From: Seriola aureovittata
Lineage: Eukaryota > Chordata > Actinopteri > Carangiformes > Carangidae
Length of the DNA: 64,000 nt
Direction of reading: 5' to 3'
Assembly (NCBI RefSeq): GCF_021018895.1
Contig: NC_079368.1
Span: forward strand, 3,131,501 to 3,195,500
The notes beneath the pieces are model-generated. The model did no database searches. It was given only the letters and a program-made list of their open reading frames with translations, and was not told where the DNA came from. Every line of letters starts with the position of its first letter. Within the stretch, counting starts at the first letter, position 1. Positions 33,494-44,271 of this stretch are shown here, one piece after another. The position numbers and the translations under genes were made by a program.

Positions 33494-34046
33494 GCAAAAG
33501 ATGAGAGCATAAATGCAACCCCAGCCTTTTGTTGCTACTAACCTGTTCAAATCAACAGGCTTTTGTACCACCAGTAACGCTGGGGTCCGTCGAGTTCTTT
33601 TCGGATTAATGGCTGCAATATGTGAGAACAGAGCAGGAAACGTAACTTCTTTTTGGCCACTGGTCACCGTGGCTGTGGGTTTTTCAAAACCTCCTTAACC
33701 ATAGTAACTGTTTAACCAAGTTTTTATTCGACAAAAACATTGATTTCCTTCAGAGGTCACTGGAGGAGTTAATACAAAACAGTATACATGCTAATATGTG
33801 GCTGGTGGCACAGAAGCATTCCAAAACCTAGGTAGTATATTATACTTGTGAAATAACTAGAAAACTACGACACTGTCTCTAATCATTAGTGATCATCCTA
33901 TGGCTTCTTGTACCATAGATGAGGCTCACCATCATTTCTCACACAGAAAAATTACCTGATTTTTATTTTTTATTCTTTTTAAGGTTTAAACTTTAAGTTT
34001 TAAACTGATTTCACAAGGATTTTATGTCCATTAACATTCTACAACA

Positions 34047-34545
34047 GAGTATTAGGGCCACATTGAAGAAAAGAAAATTTGAAATTATGAGAATAAAGTT
34101 GTAATTTTGAGAATAAAATCATAATATTTCAAGAAAAAAGTAATTATATTATAATAAAGTGGTAATTTTAGGTCACGTGTTGTTTTAGAGGGGAAATATC
34201 AGAAGCTTTAAAATGAGGAACGTGGAGCATCCTGTGAAGTTATACTGCAGCTGAGGTTTCACTAACAAGGAGATACTTCATCTTTAGGCTCATTATCGTC
34301 ATCATCATCATCATCAGGACATTTAAAACATTGTGAAGAAAGAGTCTGTTCTATAGTTAGACTCACAAACAGCAGCTGCCAGAAGCAGCGCAGGCTGACA
34401 CTGACTGTCCTTTCACCCAGTTTATTGGTTGATGTAATATTCCTACAAAAGGTTTTCTCCCAAAATTTAACATTTTTAATTCTCGTAATATTACAACTTT
34501 ATTCTCATAATATTATGACTTTTTCTCAATGTGGCCCTTATACTC
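34047..34545. mobile_element. MITE with GAGTATTAGGGCCACATTGA terminal inverted repeats
   Basis: The left end reads GAGTATTAGGGCCACATTGA and the right end is its complement with one mismatch. The interior is rich in ATTATGAGAATAAAGT-type words and a TCATCA run. A truncated copy is at 1219-1556. It lies inside the probable traf2 3' UTR. Confidence 0.82.
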
Positions 34546-35712
34546 CGTCGTAACATTCAAATGTTGCTATGCTACAACTAAATTCGGTCCTCCTGTGAGA
34601 AAAAAATAGATATTACCACTAGTTGCTATTTAAAGCCAAAATAACTGGACTTTAACTAGTAGCTAGTTTTATTACCACATATCGAGTGGCACACAACGCT
34701 TAGAGCTACATCATTATTTTTTTAACTCCACAACAAGCTAAGGATTACACATTTGACAACTATGGCATTGAAAGTTTGACTATGCCTGCCCATGGCATTC
34801 AGTGGGAGAAGAGAAATATAAAGTCCGACATTAAATTCAATTCCAAAATGAGCTTTTTTGTGGGGTTTTGGTCTCGACCAACTCCTGAGAAAAATATCTC
34901 TCTTTAGCTTGCTAGTTGCTATGTTCACCAGCTAGTTGCTAACTTTGTCTGCTGTTCAGCACTGGGCGTGTGGTGTACAGTGGGTTTATCAGAGCGTGAT
35001 GCCTGCTGATACTAAGAGGTGAGACTGAATCAAAACAGCAAAACTGTGGGTCGCACAATCAAAACAGCTAAAAGTTGATAAAAGGTATCAGATTATAATT
35101 ATCTCCAGGTATGTCACCAGGAGTGACTCCCCAAAAATTGCAAGTAGTTATTTGGCCTATTGTATTGATTGTTAATCTAAGAATATCGATAGTGCAGCTT
35201 TAAAGAAAACATCTGTCAACTACAAATTGCTTGTGATGCAAATTATATTTCTGTTATCCAATCTTCACCTGGGTTTTTCTATTGTATTTTTGTATTTTTA
35301 TAGTTTGAAATTTCAAACACCAATACATTTCCAATTTTTTTTTTTTTTTTAATTTAAAAACTGAAAATACTGAGCCATGAAAATACTAGCTATGTAGATT
35401 AAACAGCCTACAAGAACAGCGATAGATCAAGCAGGTGGAGGCATGTGCTGCCTGACATTTGATTAACTGATTGTTTTTGTTAATTGGAGTTCCAGTGTGA
35501 CGCCATGTAGCCTTCAGAGTATCAGCTCAGCTTTGCACACGGTTTGTAGTGGAGTTGGAATTTTTTTTTTTTTTTTTTTTTTTAACTTGTTTATAGTTTC
35601 TTAACATCTATGCCTCCAACTCGAGTCCTGTGTTCATTGGTAATCATTTGTGGTGGTGGACATTGTTTGAATTCCATGAATTCTGAGTGCAGTATTTCAG
35701 CTGTCAATGTTG

Positions 35713-35802
<90 letters not shown>
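35713..35802. repeat. Microsatellite (TG)n
   Basis: About 45 TG units, followed by GAGAGAG and a further short TG run. It creates spurious Cys-Val frames. Confidence 0.97.
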
Positions 35803-35809
<7 letters not shown>

Positions 35810-36794
35810 TGTGTGTACGTGTACATTTCTTTGCTGTGATTTGCAGTTTTAGTTTCATGTTGGATCTGTGGATGATGCACTGTATCTTACAACAGTTTCT
35901 GGGTTGTTTGTCCAGGAAACCTGAACAGTGATGGTGGTCAAGCTGATTTTGCCCAAATGGAAATATGACATATTTTATTATAAATAAAAACATGTATTTG
36001 CATACAAGTTCTAATAAATTCAATAAATATCTTTTGATATTAAACTTTGGCTTTTTTCAATATTTGTTGTTTGCATATTTACAGCATTTTGACCACCTTA
36101 CCAAGGATGTATTCCCTTCTGTTTGTAGCAATTTATAATATTTAATAACATGCATATGTACAAATATTGAAATGGCCAAAAGAATATTGAATATAATATA
36201 ATACTATCTTTATGCACACATGTACCAACATGAGAGGCATATCAAACATATGTCCATTGGCAGTCTCTTCTCAAAATATTTTAGTTTTTATCTACGTTGC
36301 CTAAATGTAGTTCTCCAAACTTGTTTGTAATGACCAAAATACACACATTTTTATCCCCCAAATGTAATAATATTATAAACGGTAATATGTGACGGTTCAG
36401 AATTTGGTTCACCTTTAGACCCTGTGCCCTTAGACTCTTTTGTCTTTATGTAGGAAAAAACAGTAACTGTATGACTGTTATCATGCATGATGGGTTATCT
36501 ACATCAAACCCTGAGAATACCATGTGGTATATTTGAAACTGGATTCATCAGATGAGACAAATCTCAATTCACTGTAAGTGTTTAATGGCTTGGTTTACTG
36601 GCAATGAATTGTGAACAATGTTGATGAATGAAGGGCCACCTCTGACATGGTGTCTGTTATTCAGGTCCATTACTTGTACATCTTTGAGATTGCTGCTTCA
36701 TAATAGTCTCTGTTATTTACCTCATTTTCTCAACACTTCGTTGGAAACATGGGGCACAGAGATATATTCATCAATCTCCAAAGACTAGGCAATC

Positions 36795-36985
36795 TACGGA
36801 AACCCAGAAAGGTCAAACTGGCAGATTCTTGTTTTGTCTCGTTATCTCGAGATAACGGAGCTTTGTGTTCTCGAGGTAAAAGGATAATTATTCCATGATC
36901 TCGACATAACAAAGCTCCATTATCTCGAGGTAACGGGATAAAAAAAAAGTATTTGTAAGTATGACCTTTCTCGGCTGTCCAGAAA
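36795..36985. mobile_element. Foldback/MITE-like long inverted repeat with TCTCGAGA core
   Basis: The left arm (AGAAAGGTCAAACTG ... GTTATCTCGAGATAACGGAG) is mirrored by the right arm, read in reverse complement (GAGAAAGGTCATACTTAC ... TTACCTCGAGATAATGGAG). Each arm is about 70-75 bases and itself contains the palindrome TTATCTCGAGATAA. Confidence 0.72.
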
Positions 36986-38309
36986 TTTGCAAAAATTCTC
37001 AGACTAATATATTTTCTATTCTTACTTTCAGGACTAGGAGGAAAAGCATTTAATGAACTTTCTTAACCCTGGAAATCACTGCTCAATCTCAGCCATTATT
37101 TATTTTTTATTAACTTAAAACACAGTTTTTGCAACAAAAAAAAATAATGTAATTTTTTGACAGGCCTTGTGCCAAAGAGAGTTTATGCTCTGTCAACAAA
37201 GCCTCACAGCCACAGGAAAATTGCAGCTGATTTGGTTATAATACTGACAGTAATTTCTACAGTGATAAATCAAACTTTGATATTTGAGATATGTCCAAAT
37301 GTTGTAATGCACAATAGTGACATTACAGAAATGATCAATTTTCTCCACCTTTGACATTTACATATGTTAAGTGTAGTTGAAAGATAAATTGAACAGTGGA
37401 AAAATAAGATAACTGCAATGTAACATCATTGCTGGGTGCGTGTGCAAGGTGCACAATACATGCACAGTGTGACACTATTGCAGGCAGCGTAACGAGTTGT
37501 AATTGGATGACTAGGTTAAGTCAAGCAGTATTGACTTACGATCACTTCACTGATAAATATAATGAGACTTGATTTAGCTATTGATTCAATTTGCATTATA
37601 TTTTTGCATATGAAATGTAAGCAGCTTAGTCACTTATATTGTTTGACCATATACATTAAGGCTGCACATAGAATGTTATTTTCTATATATGTCATTTTTC
37701 ATTATTTAATATCGCAGACAGCAACTGTCAGAAAAAACACGTCGTCATATTTTCAGCTGAGATTTTGTAAAAACACTGACATCACACTCTCTCATACTCT
37801 GAGGCAGGAGTGTTTTAACTTTCAGTGCAGTTCAATTAGGATTGATTCTGAGATTCAAATTTACAGTCTACAAGAGGAACAGACCATGTGATGTGGGTTT
37901 CCTTCCAGCAGAGGGCGCTGTAAACCTTCGCTCTCAGCTCGACCCAAAGCGCGCCCCGCTGACCCATCAGTAAACCGAGCAGCCGGCAATGTGATTTTGT
38001 TGGTCAGACACCAAAGCATCTGAGAAGGAAGTGTGTGGAAGTACCGTAGGTCCTACACTGTAGTAGCCTGCCACCCAAGAGAGGCAGCACATGGAGCGAT
38101 GTCAGGTGTCATGTGTAATTTAAACTTCATTCAAACTTGATTTTAGGAATAAAGTGACAGCACTATTGTGACATGCTTGATAAATACAGGCTCAGGCTCA
38201 GAGGCGGAACCAGAGGGGGTGGCCAGGGCTGGGATATGAAGGTGATAGATAGTTGGCTGGTTCGTAACGGAACCTCTGCTAATGTTTCCTGTTTGAAAGT
38301 TAACAACAA

Positions 38310-38430
38310 AGAGAAGCACTGACCACGACGTGACACTGAACTACCACAAAGAGACGCTAAACAACTACAAAGATGCACGAAATGACTACAAACAGTGTGG
38401 TGGTGTTTGTAGTTGTTTTGTGTCTCTGAG
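38310..38430. repeat. Degenerate minisatellite (ACTACAAAGAGACR type)
   Basis: The words ACTACCACAAAGAGACGC, ACAACTACAAAGATGCACG and TGACTACAAACAG follow one another. Their complement (TGTAGTTGTTTTGTGTCTCTG) follows at 38408-38428, so the region is also partly inverted. Confidence 0.55.
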
Positions 38431-39229
38431 GGCCTCGAAGGGCTTTAAATCTGAGTTTAAACACACTTTCCCTTCTTTTAATCTTGATTCATTTTACAAT
38501 TAAGCCTTTGTGATCCAGTTTCTGTTGTGATATGTCAGATCATCTGTGTTTTTCTCTATGATCATGATCAATGAAATGCATTTGGAGACTCCAAAAGATG
38601 CCTTCTGAGTTATTTCATTACCTTAATTAAAATGTGTCAGCTGTGTGTGGATATGTAGCTTAGTCGGTCTGGAACTGAGATGTGACGGCCTCCGGATGGA
38701 AGCGCAGCTGAGGCACTCACAGAGGAAATGGTTGATGTTACTGTAATATTTGTTCCTTACAGCTTTGAACTGAGCTGCTTTCTACAGAAAAAGAAGTGCC
38801 TGTACCTTTTTTTTAAAAAAAAAGAAAAGAAATGTTTTTCTTGAGCCCACTGAGTTGTGGATGTGCTTCCCTGTGAGTTTAAACCTACCAGAATGTGAAT
38901 GTTTTGATTTTGTGCAGTGTGATCTTAATTTGTGTCTTTATTTTTTCTACTTATACTTATAACCCCCTCCCCGCCAATACTGGACCCTTGTGATACAATG
39001 TAATTGACTAAGAATGTTTCCATTGTCGCTTTCCATACATAAAACTAATGAATGTTACAGCTTTACTTTGTTAAACCATCACACAAGCTTTTGGCACCTT
39101 CACCCAAACACATCCGGCAAGTGTTAAAACTCTCAACATACTGAAACCTCCCTGTGCATGAGACGTTTCAGTAGGAACTCATATTATTTATTTTATTTCT
39201 TTGTGATTTCATGATCAATATACATGTGA

Positions 39230-39234
<5 letters not shown>

Positions 39235-39264
<30 letters not shown>
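39235..39264. repeat. Microsatellite (TG)n
   Basis: About fourteen TG units followed by AGAGAGA. Confidence 0.93.
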
Positions 39265-39266
<2 letters not shown>

Positions 39267-39884
39267 AGACATGAAATTGGTACAAATGTTGACGGTGTAC
39301 TCGAGCTTGACGGTGTGTGTGAGCTGCTGTGAGAAAGTTCTAACATATTTAACATTTTAATAAATATACATAATATATACACAGTATTTATTGAAGAGCA
39401 AAGTGACATTGTATGTTGAGACAGTTTAAAAGCACGTGTTGCTTTGTTTGGGAGATTGTGACCATCAGCGAGAAGGACAAGAAAACATCTGCAGCCTGAC
39501 CACATCAGGTCGCAGCTTATGTCGTTACTGCAGAAACATGAATCTTTTCCTGCACATTACATAGACTCCATTTTGCATGTATGACCGTGGCCTCAAATAA
39601 ATCAGCTGCTACATTCGTTGGGTCTGATGTTATGCTCATACTTGCAGCTCCGTACTGATGTGTATATTTGCTGTGTCTTGTGATGTATGCTGGGAAATGT
39701 CATAAACGGGCATCTACATATACACATTAGTCGCCTCCTGTAGCTGAAGAGTTTAATAGATTGAACAGAAACCTTCGACTTCAGCTCGGGGAACAATATC
39801 ATGTGTCAGTGATACTGACTTGAAGGAAAAGCCGCACTGCGCCTCATTATTAGTGCAACAAAACATACGATACCTCAATGTGAT

Positions 39885-40370
39885 GTACAGTTGTATGCAA
39901 AACTTTGGGTACTCCTGGGTAAATTACATACAGTATTATGTTGATTTTTGAAGTGGAAAAAAGTAAATACAACTTAACTGAACTTACAAAGCAGACAAAG
40001 CATTTTAAAAGCAGCACTGAGAGATTGGGAACCCTCCTATCACAGCTTTTTAAAAATGTTTATAGCAACTTCTTATTCTTGGTTCATGTAGATCACTTGA
40101 CATTCTCAGATATTTAAAAACCTGAGTCCAGTACAGGTCCCAACTATTTAGGAAAAATATCAATGTGTGTTTTCTGGATGGTTGTGTTATTAATAATAAA
40201 TCAATGATCATGTCTTCAAATAAAACTCATTACACCAAGATGCAAACTAAGAAACTACAAGTGACAAGCTTTTATAGATATAAAAGTCATGGTAAAGATT
40301 TAGGCAAAATGTATGTAAATGTATTTGGGACACCTTAAACTAAGCAATATAAAAAATGAATTTATAATGA
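39885..40370. mobile_element. Tc1/mariner-like non-autonomous fragment
   Basis: It starts with ACAGTTGTATGCAAAACTTT and GGGTACTCCTGG, a phrase typical of fish mariner-type terminal repeats. It ends near AAATGTATTTGGGACACC. No transposase frame. Boundaries are approximate. Confidence 0.5.
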
Positions 40371-42554
40371 ATCATAGATTCATACACACAGCAGGGGTCA
40401 TTTACTTAATATCTAAGCCCATGGAAATGTTGCTGCTTTCTCAATGAAAATGCCAAAATGGTAACAGACTCATCCACATACAAAGAAACTCTTGTAGATC
40501 TCATCCAAGATGTTTGAGGACTAACATCAGTTAGTAATAATGGTGCTGAGTCCATATTATGTCATCCTGGTGGCAGTGGTTTTTAGTCAATCCCCTGGAA
40601 CTGCTATGAGCTAACGTCTTACACACACACACACACACACACATCTGGTAAAGAGCTCTGTGTCCCACTGACAGACTTCCTCCTGTGTGTGTGATTGAAG
40701 ATCAGGCTGTAAATCATATTCTGTGACAGCAAGCATGAATGGAAATTACATCCATAGCAAATAATATATTGAACGGTTTATATATTTGGATGTTCTCTCT
40801 ACTTTAAAATTAAAAAGCAACAAATTGTTGCCGTTGGGTCGAAGGCTTTTATCTAAACCCTCTGGAGTCGAGGTCGATCTTTTCTTTCTTCTGCACTCTG
40901 TATCCTCCTGTTGTTCCATGTGTAAAGCTGTCAGACAATAGAGTTTTACAAATCCTTAGTTATAATCATTCAGAATATGATCAAAGAACGGTTTAAGGTT
41001 AAAAAAATATTGTTTCCTGTTTATACAGACACAGCTCTAAAGTTACAGCTGTAAAGCGATTTTATTCTTGAACTTTTTCATTAGAAATCTAACTGAATAT
41101 ATGAATTCATTTTACCATCTCACTATGTTAAAACTCTTTTAATAAATGATGTGTATTAGATCACGTCGGAAAGCCCCACGCAGCATTTTCAGCTTGTCTT
41201 CTCATCTTGTCTCTACATGACCATATAAATAAAGTTACGCTCATGTAAATGAAATATGTTCATTGTATTCCCCACTGAAGAGACGGACTCCAGAGGGTTA
41301 ACTTTGACGTTTTTTTAAGAAATAAGAAAAGTAGCTTTATGGTCATGAAACTTTCTCCACATGCGAACGACCATTAACATCTTTGAGGTTAAATATGAAA
41401 GTAGAGCACTGCTCATTTTCCTCTCCATGTGATACAGGAGAAAAAAAACAACTTTAAGTATTGAAGCAAGAAGTGGCCTTTACAAAGACCCATTTTTTTT
41501 TGGGGGGGGGGGTTTCTTCGTGGGAAGATTGGAATCCGCAGCTTCAAAGACAGAGATGATCTGAAGTGGCAGCTGCTGCTGGAGTGGAGGAAATGACCAG
41601 TGACAGGCACTCAGGAATACGGTGAGTTCGTCTTGAGGATGAGGAAACATTACCTGCCGTTTCTATGAATGAGGCCATGGTTGTTCACACAGGCAGATCT
41701 TTGTGAAATTTGTCCTCCAGTCTCTCCACTGATCCAGGTAATGGTGCCTTCAACAATGGTAGGTGGACAGAGAACTGAGAAATGTTTTCCTCAGTTACAG
41801 AACCCATTAAAAGAATAAAGGGCCTGTAGCTGGAATATAGATTCTGGAATATACAGTCCATTTGGACGCGCACACATTGTTTAGCTCTCCAGGCTCCGTG
41901 CTTCAGCACATTCAATTTAAAAAAAGAAAGCGCCATGTCTCAGCTTGGATTTGAGTAAGGTTACGTCAATATTGAAAGAACCGTGTGACAGATATTTGAA
42001 CCCAAATACCCCAATAAATGTTCCTTGGGCAGCTGTGTGTTGTTTGTTACAATCCGCGGGTTCACCTGGATGTTGCGTTAACATCAGTGCTGACAGGACC
42101 CAGAGCAGATAAATACCTGCCTCTCCTGCAGAGTCATTTGTCCTGGGTGTGAGCCGATAAAAGCCTGACGTCAGCAGGGCTGAGCGGGTTTTTTGACCAG
42201 TGGAGAAGGGGCTTTAGTTAGAGACTCAAAAAAAAAAAAAAAAATCCATGAGAGAGATATCAAAATCAACATATGAGTACATTAAAAACAAATCTCACAC
42301 TTGTCCTCTGACTTACACACTGTTTTTTTTACAGTTATTTTTTGGGCATTTTTGCCTTTATTATGATAGTGAAAATGTAAAGGGGTGTCATGTGTCATCT
42401 TTTCGACTTTTACAGGTTGTCCAACCAAAAACAACAAACGGAGGAGAACTTCTTTTTGATGTTTTTTCTAGAGCACATGATCGGTTTCATGTTCCTTTAG
42501 AACATCCCTCGTCCGTCTTGGTCTTTGCAAGAGTCTACAGCAGCTCTTAATTAA

Positions 42555-42735
42555 CGACAACGTTAACATGCTAATGTTTAGCAGGTATAATGTTTACCAA
42601 TGACTGTTTTAGTTTAGCGTGTTAGCATGCTATAACATTGGCTAATTTGCTCTGGACACCAAGTACAGCCGAGGCTGATGGGAATGTAATTTTGCAGGGT
42701 CCATAAACCAAACACAATGAAAACCTCCTTTGGAT
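42555..42735. repeat. Dispersed repeat of the GCTAACATGCTAA family
   Basis: It contains TTAACATGCTAATGTTTAGC, GTGTTAGCATGCTA and ACAGCCGAGGCTGATGGGAA in the order seen in many fish copies. No coding content. Confidence 0.6.
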
Positions 42736-43162
42736 AACTAACCAAAAGCTGCATGTTGTTACCATGACGCCCGTCGCTGGTACGCCCCTGGCTGTATCTA
42801 ATAGTAGGGAAAGAAACCTGTGGTTATTTAGGTTGAAAGACGTGTTGGCAATAATACAATTTTAAGATGTCGAGTCCCTTATTGACGTCAGATTTTCCCT
42901 TTATTTAAGCGACCTCATCCTCCTCAACATGTTACATCATTTAACATCATATTTCTTGATTTATTGACAGGTAGTTGATGATGCAGAGAATTATCAGAAA
43001 TCTAGATAAGACGTACTGCAGCTCACAGATCCAGGTTTATTAGAACAGGGATAAGAGCTTATCCTGGTCTCTGAACTCAGGATATAGTGCTCACATTACC
43101 ACTACATGATCTGGGTACTCCGAGAACCTGATCATAACAGGATACTAGCACACATGTTAACA

Positions 43163-43350
43163 GTCTGGGTGTCATCAGATAATCTATCAGACATTTTTTC
43201 AATTTCTAAAAAAAAATCCAATCTGTTGTTTCACCTCAGAACCAAAATGGAAAAAACTTTTTAAGTGTCAGAATCAAAAAACGAAAAATCAATCTAAATG
43301 AACTGTAAAAAAGTCAAAATAAAAGCCAAGAGGACATAAAAGTCTAATAT
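43163..43350. mobile_element. MITE, partial copy of 27317-27791
   Basis: It begins GTCTGGGTGTCATCAGATAA and follows the left half of the 27317 element, then a late segment (AAAAAGTCAAAATAAAAGCC). The right terminus is missing. Confidence 0.7.
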
Positions 43351-43385
43351 TAAGCAAGCAAAGAATCCAGGGTAATGTTAGAAGA

Positions 43386-43413
43386 TGAATGAATGAATGA
43401 ATGAATGAATGAA
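43386..43413. repeat. Microsatellite (GAAT)n
   Basis: Seven tandem GAAT units. Confidence 0.95.
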
Positions 43414-44196
43414 TACATAAATGCATATACGGTATATAATTAAAGATATTTTATTGTTTAGTACTTTTAATGTAGACCTCATTCATTAAATAATCTATCT
43501 TGGAGATGATTTAGTTCTTATATATTCATTATCACCAGTACATGAACTACAGTTACCATACTGCACTGCTCCAGTGACAATTTGACTTAAAGGTGCTGGG
43601 AAAGACTATTTCTTAAAAATGTTTATCTACTCTAAATCAAATTAGAGACAAGACAATGAAGACTCTATCACTAACTAATGGATGAACGTTTTTCACTCTT
43701 TATTTCTTGATTCTTGGAACTGATGCAAAAAGATTCGGAGCCATCTGATGTGCCTCCCGCCTCGCTGCCCAGTAGAGGGCAGGCTTGTCTCAATTTTCAC
43801 TGAAGCACCAACACAAATACGAGTGAATTCAATATAGTTGTTTTCTTGGGTTTTTATCCTATAAACCTTATGTATGTTTAACAGAGCTGTGTTCTTCTAG
43901 TGTATTTTTATTCCTTGAAACACCCACTATCTCAATATGTGATAGACTACATCACTGTGTGTGTTGTTAGAGCTGTAGAGGGGAAAGATACATCAGTAGA
44001 CTGATGACAAGTGAAGAGAATGATTAATGCTGTCTGACACATCCATCTATCTATCCATCTTCCTCTCCTGCCCTCACTCCCATCACCTCTTCAGCATGGC
44101 TCCATGCCCCAGCATGAAAAGGCATTGTGGGTAGCAGCCATCCAGTTTTCCCCCCTCGATGATATCATTTTAACCCTTTCTCCTCATCCTCTGCAG

Positions 44197-44271
44197 TTTC
44201 AGAACCATGAGGAGGTCTACATGGAGAACCTCTGTGTTTGCTCTGTTGGATACACAAGATCCAATCTCAAG
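44197..44271 (+). other. Orphan exon-like segment of unknown gene
   Basis: A pyrimidine-rich tract ending CTGCAG precedes 44197, and AAG with GTAAAT follows 44271. The 75-nt interval is open in phase 0 and encodes 25 residues including NHEEVYMENLCVCSVG. It looks like a small symmetrical exon, but I recognise no protein family and no partner exon is evident nearby. It could be part of a long-intron gene, a pseudo-exon or chance. Confidence 0.25.

Larger units (their letters stand above)
33494..36035 (+). other. traf2: Probable traf2 3' UTR ending at clustered AATAAA signals
   Basis: After the stop at 33493 the first cluster of polyadenylation-type hexamers outside a transposon is at about 35980-36027 (AATAAA at 36013 and 36022), followed by a T-rich stretch. 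If used, the 3' UTR is about 2.5 kb. It would include a MITE (34047-34545), a poly-T run near 35561 and a long TG repeat (35713-35802). An earlier AATAAA lies inside the MITE, so shorter forms are possible. No transcript evidence is available here. Confidence 0.35.
36036..44196. other. Intergenic stretch downstream of traf2, repeats only
   Basis: I see no coding exon with supported splice sites here. It contains the foldback element at 36795-36985, the ACAAAGAGAC-type repeat near 38310-38430, TG/CA microsatellites (39235-39264, 40621-40642), a mariner-like fragment (39885-40370), a GCTAACATGCTAA-type repeat (42555-42735), a MITE copy (43163-43350) and a GAAT repeat (43386-43413). The rest is AT-rich and unassigned. 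Confidence 0.5.

Noticed and set aside
35610..36023. Open frames with long Cys-Val or Thr-His runs on both strands
   Set aside because: They are translations of the TG microsatellite, with no splice or coding support.
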